From Arthrobacter ruber (GTDB lineage Bacteria; Actinomycetota; Actinomycetes; Actinomycetales; Micrococcaceae): a stretch of 64,000 nt of DNA. This document shows, piece after piece, positions 11,083-20,467 of the stretch. The notes under the pieces are model-generated. The model did not search any database, was not told where the DNA came from, and saw only the letters and a program-made list of their open reading frames with translations. A program made the translations under genes and the position numbers. The stretch covers positions 67,934 to 131,933 of the forward strand of contig NZ_PPTH01000011.1 in the NCBI RefSeq assembly GCF_002954225.1, in the 5' to 3' direction. How positions within the stretch are numbered: position 1 is the first letter of the stretch; every line of letters starts with the position of its first letter.

Positions 11083-11436
11083 ATGGCATTCGACTCGGAA
11101 GTGGTCGGCGTACGTGTGAAGCAGGACGTGGTTCTGCGCACCTGGAACCGGGCGGCCGAGCAGGATCCGGCCACTGCGGCGGCCGACCTTGCACACGCCG
11201 TGCTCTTCGGCAGGGCGCAATCGGCCCTCGAAGCGGTGGCCGCGGGCGGCGTGGGCCTCACCGTCGACCACGCCCGTGCACTCCACTTCGCGAACGAGAT
11301 GGCGGAGCTGCGGCACTACGCTCCGCTGATCGCCGTCGAGGACGGCCTGCCCACGCTCGCCCCGGGAGTCCGGGAGCTCATCGACACCATCAACCAGTGC
11401 GGCCTGTGGGACGGCCAGCCGGCTTGGCGCCTCTGA
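11083..11436 (+). CDS. Hypothetical protein, 117 residues
   Basis: This small soluble protein is acidic and helix-rich in the middle (AAEQDPATAAADLAHAVLFG) and ends in NQCGLWDGQPAWRL. I recognise no family. Codon use and GC match real genes of this genome, and the ATG is preceded by a GGGGGAAG-like RBS. It diverges from the App1-type gene and is followed by two more short plus-strand genes. Confidence 0.7.
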   Translation: MAFDSEVVGVRVKQDVVLRTWNRAAEQDPATAAADLAHAVLFGRAQSALEAVAAGGVGLTVDHARALHFANEMAELRHYAPLIAVEDGLPTLAPGVRELIDTINQCGLWDGQPAWRL

Positions 11437-11592
11437 CGATCAGCTGCTGTCGACCCATCCGCCCGCCTCTCCTGCTCCGAATGGATTCCGGTTCGCGCCC
11501 CTCCGCGCGGTCCGCCGCCGCAGGGCGGTTCATCGGATGTCCCGCCGGCACTGCGAAGCGCGGCCGGGACGCGTGGAAGGCGCTCGCTGGAA

Positions 11593-11976
11593 GTGGATAC
11601 GGACGTACTGGATGCTCGCCCTGATCACGCGACGTCCGAGGACGAGGCCCGGTTCTCCCTGAGGGTCCTGCCCTTCGCGCTCCACTTGTGCTGGCAACCG
11701 CGCCTCGTCATCGACCGGGCGGATATCGCGCAGGTCGGTTCCGCTCTCACCTCCTCCGGCCGGCGGGGATTGCCGCTCCTGGTGGAGGTCACCGCCCTCG
11801 AGGACGTGACCCGTGAGGCACGTGAGGCGATCCACGCGTACGAGCACCCCGCGCGCATCGCGATCCTCGGGCGCGACGCCGTGGACCGCATGCTGGCCGC
11901 GTTCACCGTGAGGACCGCGACCGACGTCCGGTTCTTCACGGGCCGGGACCACGCCGTGCGCTGGCTGCTGCAGTAA
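11593..11976 (+). CDS. STAS/SpoIIAA-like small protein (DUF7793 type)
   Basis: This 127-residue protein begins at GTG 11593. Its pattern of strands and helices (RLVIDRADIAQVGSAL, LPLLVEVTALEDVTREAREA, RIAILGRDAVDRMLAAF) resembles the SpoIIAA-like STAS fold found in short actinobacterial orphan proteins. Members are poorly characterised. The RBS is weak (TGGAAG). Neighbouring short genes on the same strand are unrelated in sequence. Confidence 0.6.
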   Translation: MDTDVLDARPDHATSEDEARFSLRVLPFALHLCWQPRLVIDRADIAQVGSALTSSGRRGLPLLVEVTALEDVTREAREAIHAYEHPARIAILGRDAVDRMLAAFTVRTATDVRFFTGRDHAVRWLLQ

Positions 11977-12043
11977 CCATCACCGGCGCGCGGGCGAACC
12001 TCGGAATCACAAGGCGCTGGGAGATCCGGGCCGGACCTCAACT

Positions 12044-12379
12044 GTGACCCAACCGAGACGTGTCGACAGTAGCCCTGCCACCTCGAAGCCGGACACTTGG
12101 AGCATGGCGCTCATGGGACTCGAATCGGCACGACCGACGCAGTGGTTGAAGGACAACGGAGGGGCCTTGCCGTCGATCGCGGCTCTGGTCGGCGTGGCCC
12201 TGTTCTGGGTCGTGGGAGCGGTCGGAGGGATCGGGTTCCTGCGGGACGCGAGTTCCCCCATGGCGATGCTGGCGGGGCTCTACGTGATGCTTGCCGCCGT
12301 CGCCGTCTCGATCATCATCGCCATCCTGGCACTGACCGACCTGACCCGCCGCTACTCCCGGCCGCGCACCCGCCGCTGA
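12044..12379 (+). CDS. Small membrane protein, two transmembrane segments
   Basis: From GTG 12044 the product has 111 residues; starts at ATG 12104 or 12113 are possible and would remove a poorly structured head. Two hydrophobic segments are clear (LPSIAALVGVALFWVVGAVG and AMLAGLYVMLAAVAVSIIIA), followed by a basic tail (RRYSRPRTRR), which fits an inner-membrane protein with its C-terminus in the cytoplasm. No family is recognised. Confidence 0.65.
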   Translation: MTQPRRVDSSPATSKPDTWSMALMGLESARPTQWLKDNGGALPSIAALVGVALFWVVGAVGGIGFLRDASSPMAMLAGLYVMLAAVAVSIIIAILALTDLTRRYSRPRTRR

Positions 12380-12607
12380 AGGCAGGCTCACCTGCAGGAC
12401 GGCGCATCCCGGTCTGCACCGCGGCGACGCCCCGTGCGCGGAGCCCTGCGACCGACGTGGTGAACCAGCCGGCGACGACGGAGGAACCAGGACTGACGGC
12501 CCTGCCCTCGCGTCGGTTCTACGGCCGGGTCATTGGTCGCGCGTCGCCCGCCGCGCTGGCGGCGGACCGGCTGGGCCGTCGACATCTTTCTCGGCTGCAC
12601 GACAAAA

Positions 12608-12647
12608 AACCGCCGGATCAGGGCTTTCACCCTGTGGTCCGGCGGTT
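12608..12647 (-). terminator. Rho-independent terminator of the tRNA gene
   Basis: A 10-bp stem (AACCGCCGGA pairing with TCCGGCGGTT) contains a nested CAGGG/CCCTG pairing and is followed on the minus strand by a six-U run. It lies six bases beyond the 3' end of tRNA-Ala. Confidence 0.9.
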
Positions 12648-12652
12648 CGTTG

Positions 12653-12725
12653 TGGAGCTAAGGGGATTCGAACCCCTGACCCCCTGCATGCCATGCAGGT
12701 GCGCTACCAGCTGCGCCATAGCCCC
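12653..12725 (-). tRNA. tRNA-Ala (anticodon GGC)
   Basis: This 73-base tRNA has an acceptor stem GGGGCTA/TAGCTCC with one G-U pair, a D arm GCGC...GCGC, an anticodon stem CCTGC/GCAGG with loop ATGGCAT (anticodon GGC, reading GCC), and a T arm with GGTTCGAATCC. The discriminator is A and the CCA is not encoded. The codon GCC is very common in this GC-rich genome. Confidence 0.97.
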
Positions 12726-12821
12726 GTGCTTCGCTGCTCCCGGAGGTCTTCACCCCGCCGAAGCAACTTGTTCAGTGTAGTAAATTCTGGCCGCTTCGCC
12801 AAATCGACCACCCTGCCGGTC

Positions 12822-13502
12822 TCACCCTTCGAGCGGCTCCACCGGCAGCGAGCCGAGTCCCACGTTGTGCTCCGTCAGCTGCCACGAGAAAAGCGCATCG
12901 GCCCTGCCCACGACCTCGTGGACCTCGGACCAGTGACAGTTGGACAGGCCGGCAAGGGAACCCCAGCGCCTCGGCGGCAGCCCCATGAGTGCCGCCAGCG
13001 CAGCCCTGATCGCTCCACCGTGGCTGACCACCACGAGGGTCTCCGCGGGTTCGATGCGAGCGACGGCAGCCGTGACCGCCGCCAGCATGCGGTCACCGAC
13101 ATCGATCCGGTTCTCCGCGCCGCCGGCGCGCACCTCGGGGTCTCCCCCACGCCAGGCGGCGTTGTCCTCGGCGAACCTCTCGTCGATCTCGGCGAAGGAC
13201 AGACCCTGCCACTGGCCGGCGTCCGTCTCGCGCAGGCGTTCGTCGAAGGACACCGGGACGCCGCTGAGCCCGGCGAGGGCGGCCGCCGTGTCGGCGGCCC
13301 GCCGGAGGTCGGACGAGACGATCATCGCCGGCTGCCGGGTGACGAGCACCTCGGCAGCACGAGCCGCCTGCTCACGGCCCGTCTCGTCCAGGTCGATGTC
13401 CTCCTGGCCCTGGAACAGGCCGGAGCGGTTCCACTCCGTACGGCCGTGGCGCCAGAAGATGACGCGGCGGGCTGCCGGATCCGCGTGGGGATATCGCGTC
13501 AC
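12822..13502 (-). CDS. Histidine phosphatase family protein
   Basis: This 226-residue phosphoglycerate-mutase-like phosphatase has the phosphohistidine motif RHGRTEWN with catalytic His19. It also has SSDLRRAADTA, LRETDAGQWQG and a second His in VVVSHGGAIRA. GTG 13502 overlaps the rsfS stop as GTGA, so it is co-translated with rsfS. Genes of this family beside rsfS are common in Actinobacteria and are often annotated as phosphoglycerate mutase. The real substrate is unknown. Confidence 0.9.
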   Translation of the reverse strand: MTRYPHADPAARRVIFWRHGRTEWNRSGLFQGQEDIDLDETGREQAARAAEVLVTRQPAMIVSSDLRRAADTAAALAGLSGVPVSFDERLRETDAGQWQGLSFAEIDERFAEDNAAWRGGDPEVRAGGAENRIDVGDRMLAAVTAAVARIEPAETLVVVSHGGAIRAALAALMGLPPRRWGSLAGLSNCHWSEVHEVVGRADALFSWQLTEHNVGLGSLPVEPLEG

Positions 13503-13906
13503 TCGGCGGCGTCGGACGCTGCGGTCTGAGGTGAGCTCTGCAGCGCACCCTCGAGCTGGAGGTCGACGGACGGGCAGTCCTTCCAGAGGCGGTCGAGGGC
13601 GTAGAACACGCGGTCCTCCTCGTGCTGCACGTGGACGACCACCTGGGCGTAGTCGAGCAGGACCCAGCGGCCCTCGCTGCGCCCTTCCCGCCGTACGGGC
13701 TTGAGGCCCTGCTTCGAGAGTTCCTCCTCGATGCCGTCGACGATCGCGTTCACCTGGCGCTCGCTGGGTGCGGACGCGATCAGGAAGATATCCGTGATGG
13801 CGAGCCGGTCACTGACGTCGATGGCGATGATGTCCTGGGCAATCTTGTCCACGGCGGCGTGCGCCGCGGTGCGGGCGATGCTGATGGACTCTTCGGTAGC
13901 GCTCAC
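13499..13906 (-). CDS. rsfS: Ribosomal silencing factor RsfS
   Basis: RsfS binds ribosomal protein L14 on the large subunit and blocks subunit joining under nutrient limitation. The 135-residue product shows the family core: AIDVSDRLAITDIFLIAS, RQVNAIVDGIEEEL, GRWVLLDYAQVVVHVQ and FYALDRLW. GTG 13906 follows a good AAGGAG. It sits in the common nadD-rsfS-phosphatase order, with an extra low-complexity gene inserted after nadD. Confidence 0.95.
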   Translation of the reverse strand: MSATEESISIARTAAHAAVDKIAQDIIAIDVSDRLAITDIFLIASAPSERQVNAIVDGIEEELSKQGLKPVRREGRSEGRWVLLDYAQVVVHVQHEEDRVFYALDRLWKDCPSVDLQLEGALQSSPQTAASDAAE

Positions 13907-13933
13907 TGATCTCCTTGTGTGGTGCCAGCGGTT

Positions 13934-15133
13934 TCACCCATTGAGGGAGCTGACTGTCAATACTATTCCGGTTGAGAGTGCCGCCGCGCCCGCACCGAGC
14001 AGCGAATACTGGATGAGGCGGATACGGCGCAGCCTGCCGAGGCCTGCGGTCATCGCGTCGAGGGGATCCAGGCCGAAGGCGCTTCGCGCCCCGACCGGTT
14101 CGGTCTCGTCGGGATCCACCCGGGCGGGTGTGCCGACGCCCCCTCCCTCGGCGCCCTCCGCGGACGGGGTGGGAGAAGACGGCGCGGGATGTAGGAACAC
14201 CACCGGCACGGAGGAGGTGGCCGGCGCCCGCAGGACGGCCTGGGACCCGCCCGGGACCTGGACGAACTCGGGCGGTGCGACGATCGACAGGTTGTGTGCC
14301 GTCGTCGGGTCGTTCACCGCCACCGTGGGCTGCTCGTTCGGCCGCGAGGGCCGCTCCTCCGTCGCACGAGCCCGACTGTTCAGGAGCGCGGCCCGCTCGG
14401 CGAGCGCCTTCTGCTGCGCCAGCAGCCCGGCGTCCACGATGAACGGATCGTCGGTGCCGGCGGTCCGGAGCCCGGCGACGAGCTCCCTCGCCTCCTCGGC
14501 GATCGCGTGACGCGCGGCGAGGGCCTCCTCGACGCTTAACTCCTCGGTGCGCCTACCATCAACCGCATCGTCGACCGCCCTGTCGGATCCGCCGCCGGAG
14601 ACACCCGCGGGCGTGTCCGGCGTCCCATCTGCTGGGCGATCGCTCCGCCGACGTCGATCCCGGCGCCCGCCGGGGACCGGCGTCGGTGCTGCCCCGGCAG
14701 CGGTCGCACCCGGTCGGTCAGCCATGGAGGCGGAATCCGTCGGGGTCACGGCGACCAGCCCTTCGGTCAGGGGCCGGGGCAACACTGCCCGACCCTGCGC
14801 CTGCTGCAGCCTCAACTGCCGCCGGGTAGGCATCTCGACGCGTACGCCGCTCTGCTCGGGGTCCTGCGCCTCGGCAAGGGTGTGGGACGCCCTCGGCGCC
14901 TCCCCGTAGCGGGCTCGTGTCTGCGACGCGCGCTCCACCGCAGCCTCCGGTACGGAGTCGGCCGACACCTCCGCTGCCATCCTGCTGCGACGCGCGGCGC
15001 TGTCCACGGTCGTCCGGTGCGCTCCGTCATCGACGGAGGCGGGGCCGGTGCTGCCTGTCATCCCGAGTCCCCCTGACTCGGCACGGTCCGCTCGGTCCCC
15101 GGTGACCCGTGCGTCGTCGCTCGCCTTGCCCAT
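13934..15133 (-). CDS. Low-complexity protein with single C-terminal transmembrane helix
   Basis: The 399-residue product lies between nadD and rsfS. It is rich in Ala, Pro, Asp, Arg and Thr and largely disordered. A short helical stretch is visible in the middle (EALAARHAIAEEARELVAGL, then LLAQQKALAERAALLNSRA). One hydrophobic helix (IQYSLLGAGAAALSTGIVL) lies 10 residues from the C-terminus, with basic residues before it (LRRIRL). That suggests a tail-anchored protein with about 370 cytoplasmic residues. I recognise no domain. It starts 7 bases after the nadD stop. Confidence 0.75.
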   Translation of the reverse strand: MGKASDDARVTGDRADRAESGGLGMTGSTGPASVDDGAHRTTVDSAARRSRMAAEVSADSVPEAAVERASQTRARYGEAPRASHTLAEAQDPEQSGVRVEMPTRRQLRLQQAQGRAVLPRPLTEGLVAVTPTDSASMADRPGATAAGAAPTPVPGGRRDRRRRSDRPADGTPDTPAGVSGGGSDRAVDDAVDGRRTEELSVEEALAARHAIAEEARELVAGLRTAGTDDPFIVDAGLLAQQKALAERAALLNSRARATEERPSRPNEQPTVAVNDPTTAHNLSIVAPPEFVQVPGGSQAVLRAPATSSVPVVFLHPAPSSPTPSAEGAEGGGVGTPARVDPDETEPVGARSAFGLDPLDAMTAGLGRLRRIRLIQYSLLGAGAAALSTGIVLTVSSLNG

Positions 15134-15140
15134 CGCCTCT

Positions 15141-15887
15141 TCACCCGGTCGGTTGGTGTACGGTGCTGGGGTTGCCCCCGTGCTTCCCCTCCGCCGGGAA
15201 GACTTCCTCGCCCTCGGGGCGCCGGGGCAGCCGGCCTCCGGACGGTGCCGCGCGCCGGTACAGGCGGTGCTTGGCGATGTACTGGACGACGCCGTCGGGC
15301 ACCAGGTACCAGACCGGCTTGCCCTCGCCCACGCGGCGCCGGCAGTCGGTGCTCGAGATGGCCATGGCCGGGACCTCCAGCAGGCTGACGTCGCGTCCCC
15401 GCCCGTTCAGCTCGTGGCCGGGCCGCGTGACGCCGATGAAGTGCGCGAGGGACCACAGTTCCTCCGCGTCCTTCCACGTGAGGATCTGCGCCATCGCGTC
15501 GGCACCGGTGATGAAGAACAGCTGCGCGTCCGGCCGCTCCGCCTTCAGGTCGCGCAGCGTGTCGATCGTGAAGGTGGGACCCGGCCGGTCGATGTCCACG
15601 CGACTCACCGTGAAGCTGGGATTCGAGGCGGTGGCGATGACCGTCATCAGGTAGCGGTGCTCCGCCGCCTCGACGTCCTTGTCGGCCTTCTGCCACGGCT
15701 GCCCCGTGGGCACGAACACCACCTCGTCGAGGTCGAAGACCGTGGCGACCTCGCTGGCCGCGACGAGGTGGCCGTGGTGGATCGGGTCGAAGGTCCCGCC
15801 CATGACGCCGAGTCGCCAGCGCGATCCGTCCCGGTGCCGCTGCTGAGGGCCGCCCATGGCGTCCCGCTGGATGCTGTCCGCTACCAC
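15141..15887 (-). CDS. nadD: Nicotinate-nucleotide adenylyltransferase
   Basis: The enzyme adenylates nicotinate mononucleotide in NAD synthesis. The nucleotidyltransferase motif [12 protein letters not shown] begins at about residue 30 and the ISSTxxR motif appears as [10 protein letters not shown]. From GTG 15887 the length is 248; ATG 15857 would remove ten residues before the fold and is equally plausible. About 35 C-terminal residues after the core are polar and variable. A small membrane-protein gene ends nine bases upstream. Confidence 0.95.
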   Translation of the reverse strand: MVADSIQRDAMGGPQQRHRDGSRWRLGVMGGTFDPIHHGHLVAASEVATVFDLDEVVFVPTGQPWQKADKDVEAAEHRYLMTVIATASNPSFTVSRVDIDRPGPTFTIDTLRDLKAERPDAQLFFITGADAMAQILTWKDAEELWSLAHFIGVTRPGHELNGRGRDVSLLEVPAMAISSTDCRRRVGEGKPVWYLVPDGVVQYIAKHRLYRRAAPSGGRLPRRPEGEEVFPAEGKHGGNPSTVHQPTG

Positions 15888-15895
15888 CTGGACCG

Positions 15896-16132
15896 CTAGA
15901 GCCGGTTCGCTTCGCCGTGGTCGTGGTTGTTGGCGTGCTGCTTGTGCGGGTCGATGTGCTCCTCGACGGCCTCGTGGCGATTCCGGACGTTGGAGAAGGA
16001 CAGCGTGACGACCATCAGGGTGAGCAGGATGCCCATGGCGATCAGACCGTACGCGATGGCGGGCATCGGCAGTTCGGTGTGGTGTTCCATGGCTTCGGTC
16101 GCCAGCAGTGCGCTGCCGAGGGAGTAGAGCAT
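15896..16132 (-). CDS. Small His-rich membrane protein
   Basis: The 78-residue product has one clear transmembrane helix ([20 protein letters not shown]) and a cytoplasmic tail rich in His, Asn and Asp ([19 protein letters not shown]). ATG 16132 follows GGGGAA. It lies between proA and nadD in the same direction. The His-rich tail could bind metal, but that is only a guess from composition. Homologues in this position are common in Micrococcaceae as unnamed proteins. Confidence 0.75.
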   Translation of the reverse strand: MLYSLGSALLATEAMEHHTELPMPAIAYGLIAMGILLTLMVVTLSFSNVRNRHEAVEEHIDPHKQHANNHDHGEANRL

Positions 16133-16240
16133 CGTGATTCCCCTGTCGGGTCAGGTTCCGCCGGTCCGTCCGGGCCCGGCGCGGGCATTTGCTTCAATGG
16201 TACGCGCAACCGGACCGCGTCCTCCCCGCGGACGGGGGCC

Positions 16241-17560
16241 TCAGCGACGGACCTGCCCCTCCCCCTGCACGATCCACTTGGTCGTGGTCAGCTCCGCCAG
16301 GCCCATGGGACCGCGGGCGTGCATCTTCTGCGTGGAGATCCCCACCTCGGCGCCGAGACCGAGCTCACCGCCGTCGACGAAGCGGGTCGAGGCGTTGACC
16401 AGCACGGCGGCGGAGTCGACGCCGGCGATGAACTCCTCGGCCGACGCCAGGCTGTCGGTGATGATGGCCTCGCTGTGTCCTGTGCTCCACCGCCGGATGT
16501 GCTGCAGCGCCTCGTCGACGCTGTCGACCGTCCGCACGGCGAGATCGAGCTGCATGTACTCGCGCCCCCAGTCGTCCTCCGTCGCCGGCGGCGCGTCGGC
16601 CCCGGCGGGCAGCAGCGCGCGTGAGCGCTCGTCCACGTGCAGGACCACCCCGGCACGCACGAGGGCGGCGAGGACGGCGGCCGCGGCACGCGACCGGCTG
16701 TGGACGAGGAGCGTCTCCACGGTGTTGCAGACACTGGGACGCTGGGTCTTGGCGTTGAGCAGGATGTCGACCGCCATCTCCTCGTCCGCGCTCTCGTCGA
16801 GCAGGATGTGCACATTGCCCTCCCCCGTCTCGATGACGGGGACGCGCGCGGTGGTCACGACCGACTGGATCAGCTCGCGCCCGCCCCGCGGGATCAGGAC
16901 GTCGATCCGCCCGCGGGCCTGCATCAGCACCTGGGCGCCCTCCCTGCCGAACTCGTCGACGGTGAGGACGGCGTCGTCGGGCAGGCCGTGGTCCTCGAGG
17001 GTGTCGCGGATGATCCCGACCAGCGCGGCATTCGTGGCCGCGGCCGCACTGCCTCCACGCAGGATCACGGCGTTGCCGCTCTTGAGGGCGAGACCTGCGA
17101 TGTCCACCGTGACATTGGGGCGCGCCTCGTAGATGGCGGCGACGACGCCGAGCGGCACGCGGACCTGCCGCATCCTCAGCCCGTTCGGGAGTGTCTCGGC
17201 ACGGACCGCGGTGCCGACGGGGTCCGGGAGCGCGGCGAGCTCCGTCAGGGCGTCGGCGAGCTTGTCGATCCGCGCCGGATCGAGGCTGAGCCGGTCCAGC
17301 AGGTAGGCGGAGGTACCGGAGGCACGGCCGCGCTCGACGTCGGTGCGGTTCGCGGCCAGGACGACGTCGCGTCGCGCGACGAGGGCGGCGGCGACGGCGA
17401 GGAGGACCCGGTCCTTGCGGGTCCGGTTGGCGCGCCCGAGGACACGCGAGGCGACGCGCGCCCGGTCCGCGATGGCGTGGACGGCCGTCGTGAGCTGTTC
17501 CGGGGACAGGGCCTCGGCGTCGTCGGTCCGGGGGGTGGTCTCGGCCTGCAGGTCGGTCAT
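16241..17560 (-). CDS. proA: Gamma-glutamyl phosphate reductase
   Basis: This is the second enzyme of proline synthesis; it reduces gamma-glutamyl phosphate to the semialdehyde with NADPH. The 439-residue length is normal. The aldehyde-dehydrogenase-like motifs include VPLGVVAAIYEARPNVT, NAVILRGGSAA and the catalytic Cys in TQRPSVCNTVE. It lies 47 bases after proB, with which it should be co-transcribed. Confidence 0.96.
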   Translation of the reverse strand: MTDLQAETTPRTDDAEALSPEQLTTAVHAIADRARVASRVLGRANRTRKDRVLLAVAAALVARRDVVLAANRTDVERGRASGTSAYLLDRLSLDPARIDKLADALTELAALPDPVGTAVRAETLPNGLRMRQVRVPLGVVAAIYEARPNVTVDIAGLALKSGNAVILRGGSAAAATNAALVGIIRDTLEDHGLPDDAVLTVDEFGREGAQVLMQARGRIDVLIPRGGRELIQSVVTTARVPVIETGEGNVHILLDESADEEMAVDILLNAKTQRPSVCNTVETLLVHSRSRAAAAVLAALVRAGVVLHVDERSRALLPAGADAPPATEDDWGREYMQLDLAVRTVDSVDEALQHIRRWSTGHSEAIITDSLASAEEFIAGVDSAAVLVNASTRFVDGGELGLGAEVGISTQKMHARGPMGLAELTTTKWIVQGEGQVRR

Positions 17561-17607
17561 GCCAGCAGTCTAGCGAGGACCCTGTCCGCCGACCTCCCGG
17601 GGGTGCT

Positions 17608-18765
17608 TCATGACGCGGCAGCGGCCTGCAGCACCACGAGGTCGTTGACGTGCACGATCGAGCGCTCGTACTCGGCCCCGAGCTCGTCGGCGAGCTCGTG
17701 CGTGGACCGTCCCAGCATCCGCGGGAGCTCGGCGGAGCTGTAGTTCACGAGGCCGCGCGCCACCACCGTCCCGTCGCCGCTGACGAGCTGCACCGGATCC
17801 CCGGCCTCGAAGACGCCCGAGACGTCCACCACACCGGCCGGCAGCAGCGACCGGCGCCGCTCGCCCACCGCGCGCACGGCGCCGTCGTCGAGCACCAGGG
17901 TGCCGAGGACGCGGGCGAGGTGGGCCAGCCACAGCAGGCGGATGGGCTGGCGCTTGCCGGTCGGCGTGAACCACGTCCCGACGTCGTCGCCGCGCAGGGC
18001 CGCCGCGGCGTTCGCCGTGGACGTGACGAGGGCGGGGATGCCGGAGGACGCGGCGATGGTGGCGGCCTCGACCTTCGTGACCATGCCGCCCGTGCCCACA
18101 CCGGCCCTGCCGGCCCGCCCGATCGTGACGCCGTCGAGGTCCGACGGTGAGGCGACGAGCGGGATGCGGCGCGCGCCGGCGGCGGGCGGCCCGTCGTACA
18201 GCGCGTCGACGTCGGACAGCAGCACGAGCGCCTCCGCCTTCACCAGGTGCGCGACCAGCGCAGCGAGGCGGTCGTTGTCGCCGAAGCGGATCTCGTGGCT
18301 GGCGACGGTGTCGTTCTCGTTGACGATGGGCACGACGCCGAAGTTCAGGAGCCGCTCCATCGCACGGTGCGCATTGGCGTAGTGGGAGCGCCGGATGAGG
18401 TCGTCGGCGGTGAGCAGGATCTGGCTCACCGTGACGCCGTGGGCAGCGAAGGCCTGCGAGTACTGCGCCATCAGCAGGCCCTGCCCCACGCTCGCGGCAG
18501 CCTGCTGGGTGTCCAGCTGGGACGGGCGCCGGGCGAGGCCGAGGGGCGCGAGGCCCGCGGCGATCGCCCCGGAGGACACCAGGATGATCTCCGTGCCGGC
18601 GACGCGCCGCTCCGCGAGGACGTCGGCGAGGCCCACGAGGGCCTGACCGGAGATGCCTCCCGAGACGGACGTCAGCGACGACGACCCGACCTTGACGATG
18701 ATCCTGCCCGCGGCCGCCAGCCCCGCGCGGGACGGCAGGGGCCGGCGCGACTGCTCCGGTCCCAC
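17608..18765 (-). CDS. proB: Glutamate 5-kinase with PUA domain
   Basis: This is the first enzyme of proline synthesis, and it is usually feedback-inhibited by proline. The amino-acid-kinase domain shows IIVKVGSSSLT, VSSGAIAAG, VPIVNENDTV, FGDNDRLAALVA and GTGGMVTKVEAA. The C-terminal 100 residues form a PUA domain. Start is GTG 18765, four bases after the obgE stop, so obgE, proB and proA form one operon. Confidence 0.96.
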   Translation of the reverse strand: MGPEQSRRPLPSRAGLAAAGRIIVKVGSSSLTSVSGGISGQALVGLADVLAERRVAGTEIILVSSGAIAAGLAPLGLARRPSQLDTQQAAASVGQGLLMAQYSQAFAAHGVTVSQILLTADDLIRRSHYANAHRAMERLLNFGVVPIVNENDTVASHEIRFGDNDRLAALVAHLVKAEALVLLSDVDALYDGPPAAGARRIPLVASPSDLDGVTIGRAGRAGVGTGGMVTKVEAATIAASSGIPALVTSTANAAAALRGDDVGTWFTPTGKRQPIRLLWLAHLARVLGTLVLDDGAVRAVGERRRSLLPAGVVDVSGVFEAGDPVQLVSGDGTVVARGLVNYSSAELPRMLGRSTHELADELGAEYERSIVHVNDLVVLQAAAAS

Positions 18766-18769
18766 CGCG

Positions 18770-20350
18770 TCAGTCCCCCTCGCCGTCCGCTTCCTGCGGG
18801 GCAGGGGCGGTCTTCGAACGGTTCTGCACGGACTCGGTCCAGATCCCCGCCCTGCGGTCCGCCTCGAGGTCCGCGCGCGCGGCGGCCTTCGCCTCCTTGC
18901 GCTCCTGGTACTCCTCGCGCTTCTGCTCGCGCGTGGGCCGGACGTACTCGGCCAGGCGGAGGTCGGAGCCGCGCGGGCCGGCGAGCAGCTCGGCGCCGCC
19001 CATCATGGTGGGCTCCCAGTCGAAGACGACGCCGTCGCCCTCGCCGATCACCACGGTGTCGCCGGGCTTGGCCCCGGTCTTGAACAGCTGCTCCTCCACG
19101 CCGAGCTTGGCGAGGCGGTCCGCGAGGAAGCCGACGGCCTCGTCGTTGGTGAAGTCGGTCTGCTTCACCCAGCGCTCGGGCTTCTCCCCGAGCACGCGGA
19201 ACAGCGGCAGCGCGTCCTTCTCCTCGTGCCGGATCCGGAACGAGGCCGCATTGACGCCGCGGGGGCGCAGGACGGGCGCTGCCACCTTCGGGGGCGCGGT
19301 CGCCACGGCCTTGCGGGCGTTCTCGACGATCTCCGCCATGGCGAAGCCGAGCCCGCGCAGCCCCTCGTGGCTGGAGGCGGACACCTCGAAGACGCGGTAG
19401 CCACGGGCCTCGAGGTCGGCACGGACGAAGTCCGCCATGTCGCGTCCGTCGGGGACGTCGACCTTGTTGAGCGCGATGAGCCGCGGGCGCTCGTTCAGGG
19501 GTACGACGTCGCCGTCGGGTCCCGCGAAGCTCATGTCCACCGAGTACTTGTCCAGTTCGCGTTCGATGATCGCGAGGTCGGCCAGCGGATCGCGGTCGGT
19601 CTCGAGTGCGGCGCAGTCCAGGACGTGCACGAGGGCCGCGCAGCGCTCCACGTGGCGCAGGAAGTGGTGGCCGAGGCCCTTGCCCTCGCTCGCACCCTCG
19701 ATGAGGCCCGGGACGTCGGCGATGGTGAACCGCGTGGAGCCGGCCTCGACGACACCGAGATTGGGTACGAGGGTGGTGAAGGGGTAGTCGGCGATCTTCG
19801 GCCGTGCGGCCGACATGGCGGCGATCAGGCTCGACTTGCCGGCCGACGGGAAACCGACCAGCGCGATGTCCGCAATGGACTTCAGTTCGAGGACGACGTC
19901 CCGCTCGTCGCCCGGGATGCCGAGGAGGGCGAATCCGGGTGCCTTGCGCTTCTGGGAGGACAGGGCTGCGTTGCCGAGGCCGCCCTGTCCGCCGGCGGCG
20001 GCCACGAACTCCGTGCCCTCGCCGACGAGGTCGGCGAGGACCTCGCCGTCCTTCGTCTTGACGACCGTGCCGTCCGGGACGGGCAGGATCAGGGTCTCCC
20101 CGCTCTTGCCTCCGCGCCAGTCGCCCATGCCGTTGCCGCCGTTGGTGGCGTGGCGGTGCGGGGCGTGGTGGTAGTCGAGCAGGGTGGTGGTCTGGTGGTC
20201 GACGCGGAGGATCACGTTGCCGCCGTCGCCGCCGTTGCCGCCGTCGGGCCCGCCCAGGGGCTTGAACTTCTCGCGGTGGACGGAGACGCAGCCATGGCCA
20301 CCGGTGCCTCCGGATACGTACAGGACTACGCGGTCAACGAAGCTCGCCAC
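18770..20350 (-). CDS. obgE: Obg GTPase
   Basis: This essential large-subunit assembly GTPase has 526 residues. The glycine-rich Obg domain is residues 1-160 ([30 protein letters not shown]). The G domain carries G1 [10 protein letters not shown] near residue 170, G3 DVPGLIEGA and G4 NKVD. A C-terminal OCT domain follows, then a basic/acidic tail. GTG 20350 follows AAGGAG. It is encoded downstream of rplU-rpmA, the usual bacterial order. Confidence 0.97.
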   Translation of the reverse strand: MASFVDRVVLYVSGGTGGHGCVSVHREKFKPLGGPDGGNGGDGGNVILRVDHQTTTLLDYHHAPHRHATNGGNGMGDWRGGKSGETLILPVPDGTVVKTKDGEVLADLVGEGTEFVAAAGGQGGLGNAALSSQKRKAPGFALLGIPGDERDVVLELKSIADIALVGFPSAGKSSLIAAMSAARPKIADYPFTTLVPNLGVVEAGSTRFTIADVPGLIEGASEGKGLGHHFLRHVERCAALVHVLDCAALETDRDPLADLAIIERELDKYSVDMSFAGPDGDVVPLNERPRLIALNKVDVPDGRDMADFVRADLEARGYRVFEVSASSHEGLRGLGFAMAEIVENARKAVATAPPKVAAPVLRPRGVNAASFRIRHEEKDALPLFRVLGEKPERWVKQTDFTNDEAVGFLADRLAKLGVEEQLFKTGAKPGDTVVIGEGDGVVFDWEPTMMGGAELLAGPRGSDLRLAEYVRPTREQKREEYQERKEAKAAARADLEADRRAGIWTESVQNRSKTAPAPQEADGEGD

Positions 20351-20405
20351 GGTGGTCTCCTTCTACAAATGTCTCGCTGTGCCGAGTCTAATCGGCTTAA
20401 AAGAA

Positions 20406-20436
20406 GGTGGGGCGAGCCGTAGAGGCTCACCCCACC
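20406..20436 (-). terminator. Rho-independent terminator after rpmA
   Basis: A 13-bp stem (GGTGGGGCGAGCC with GGCTCACCCCACC, one mismatch) and a five-base loop are followed on the minus strand by TTCTTTT. It separates rplU-rpmA from obgE and probably reduces, rather than abolishes, readthrough. Confidence 0.85.
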
Positions 20437-20467
20437 CGAATGCTTCTCGCACCGTGTACAGGCAGAA

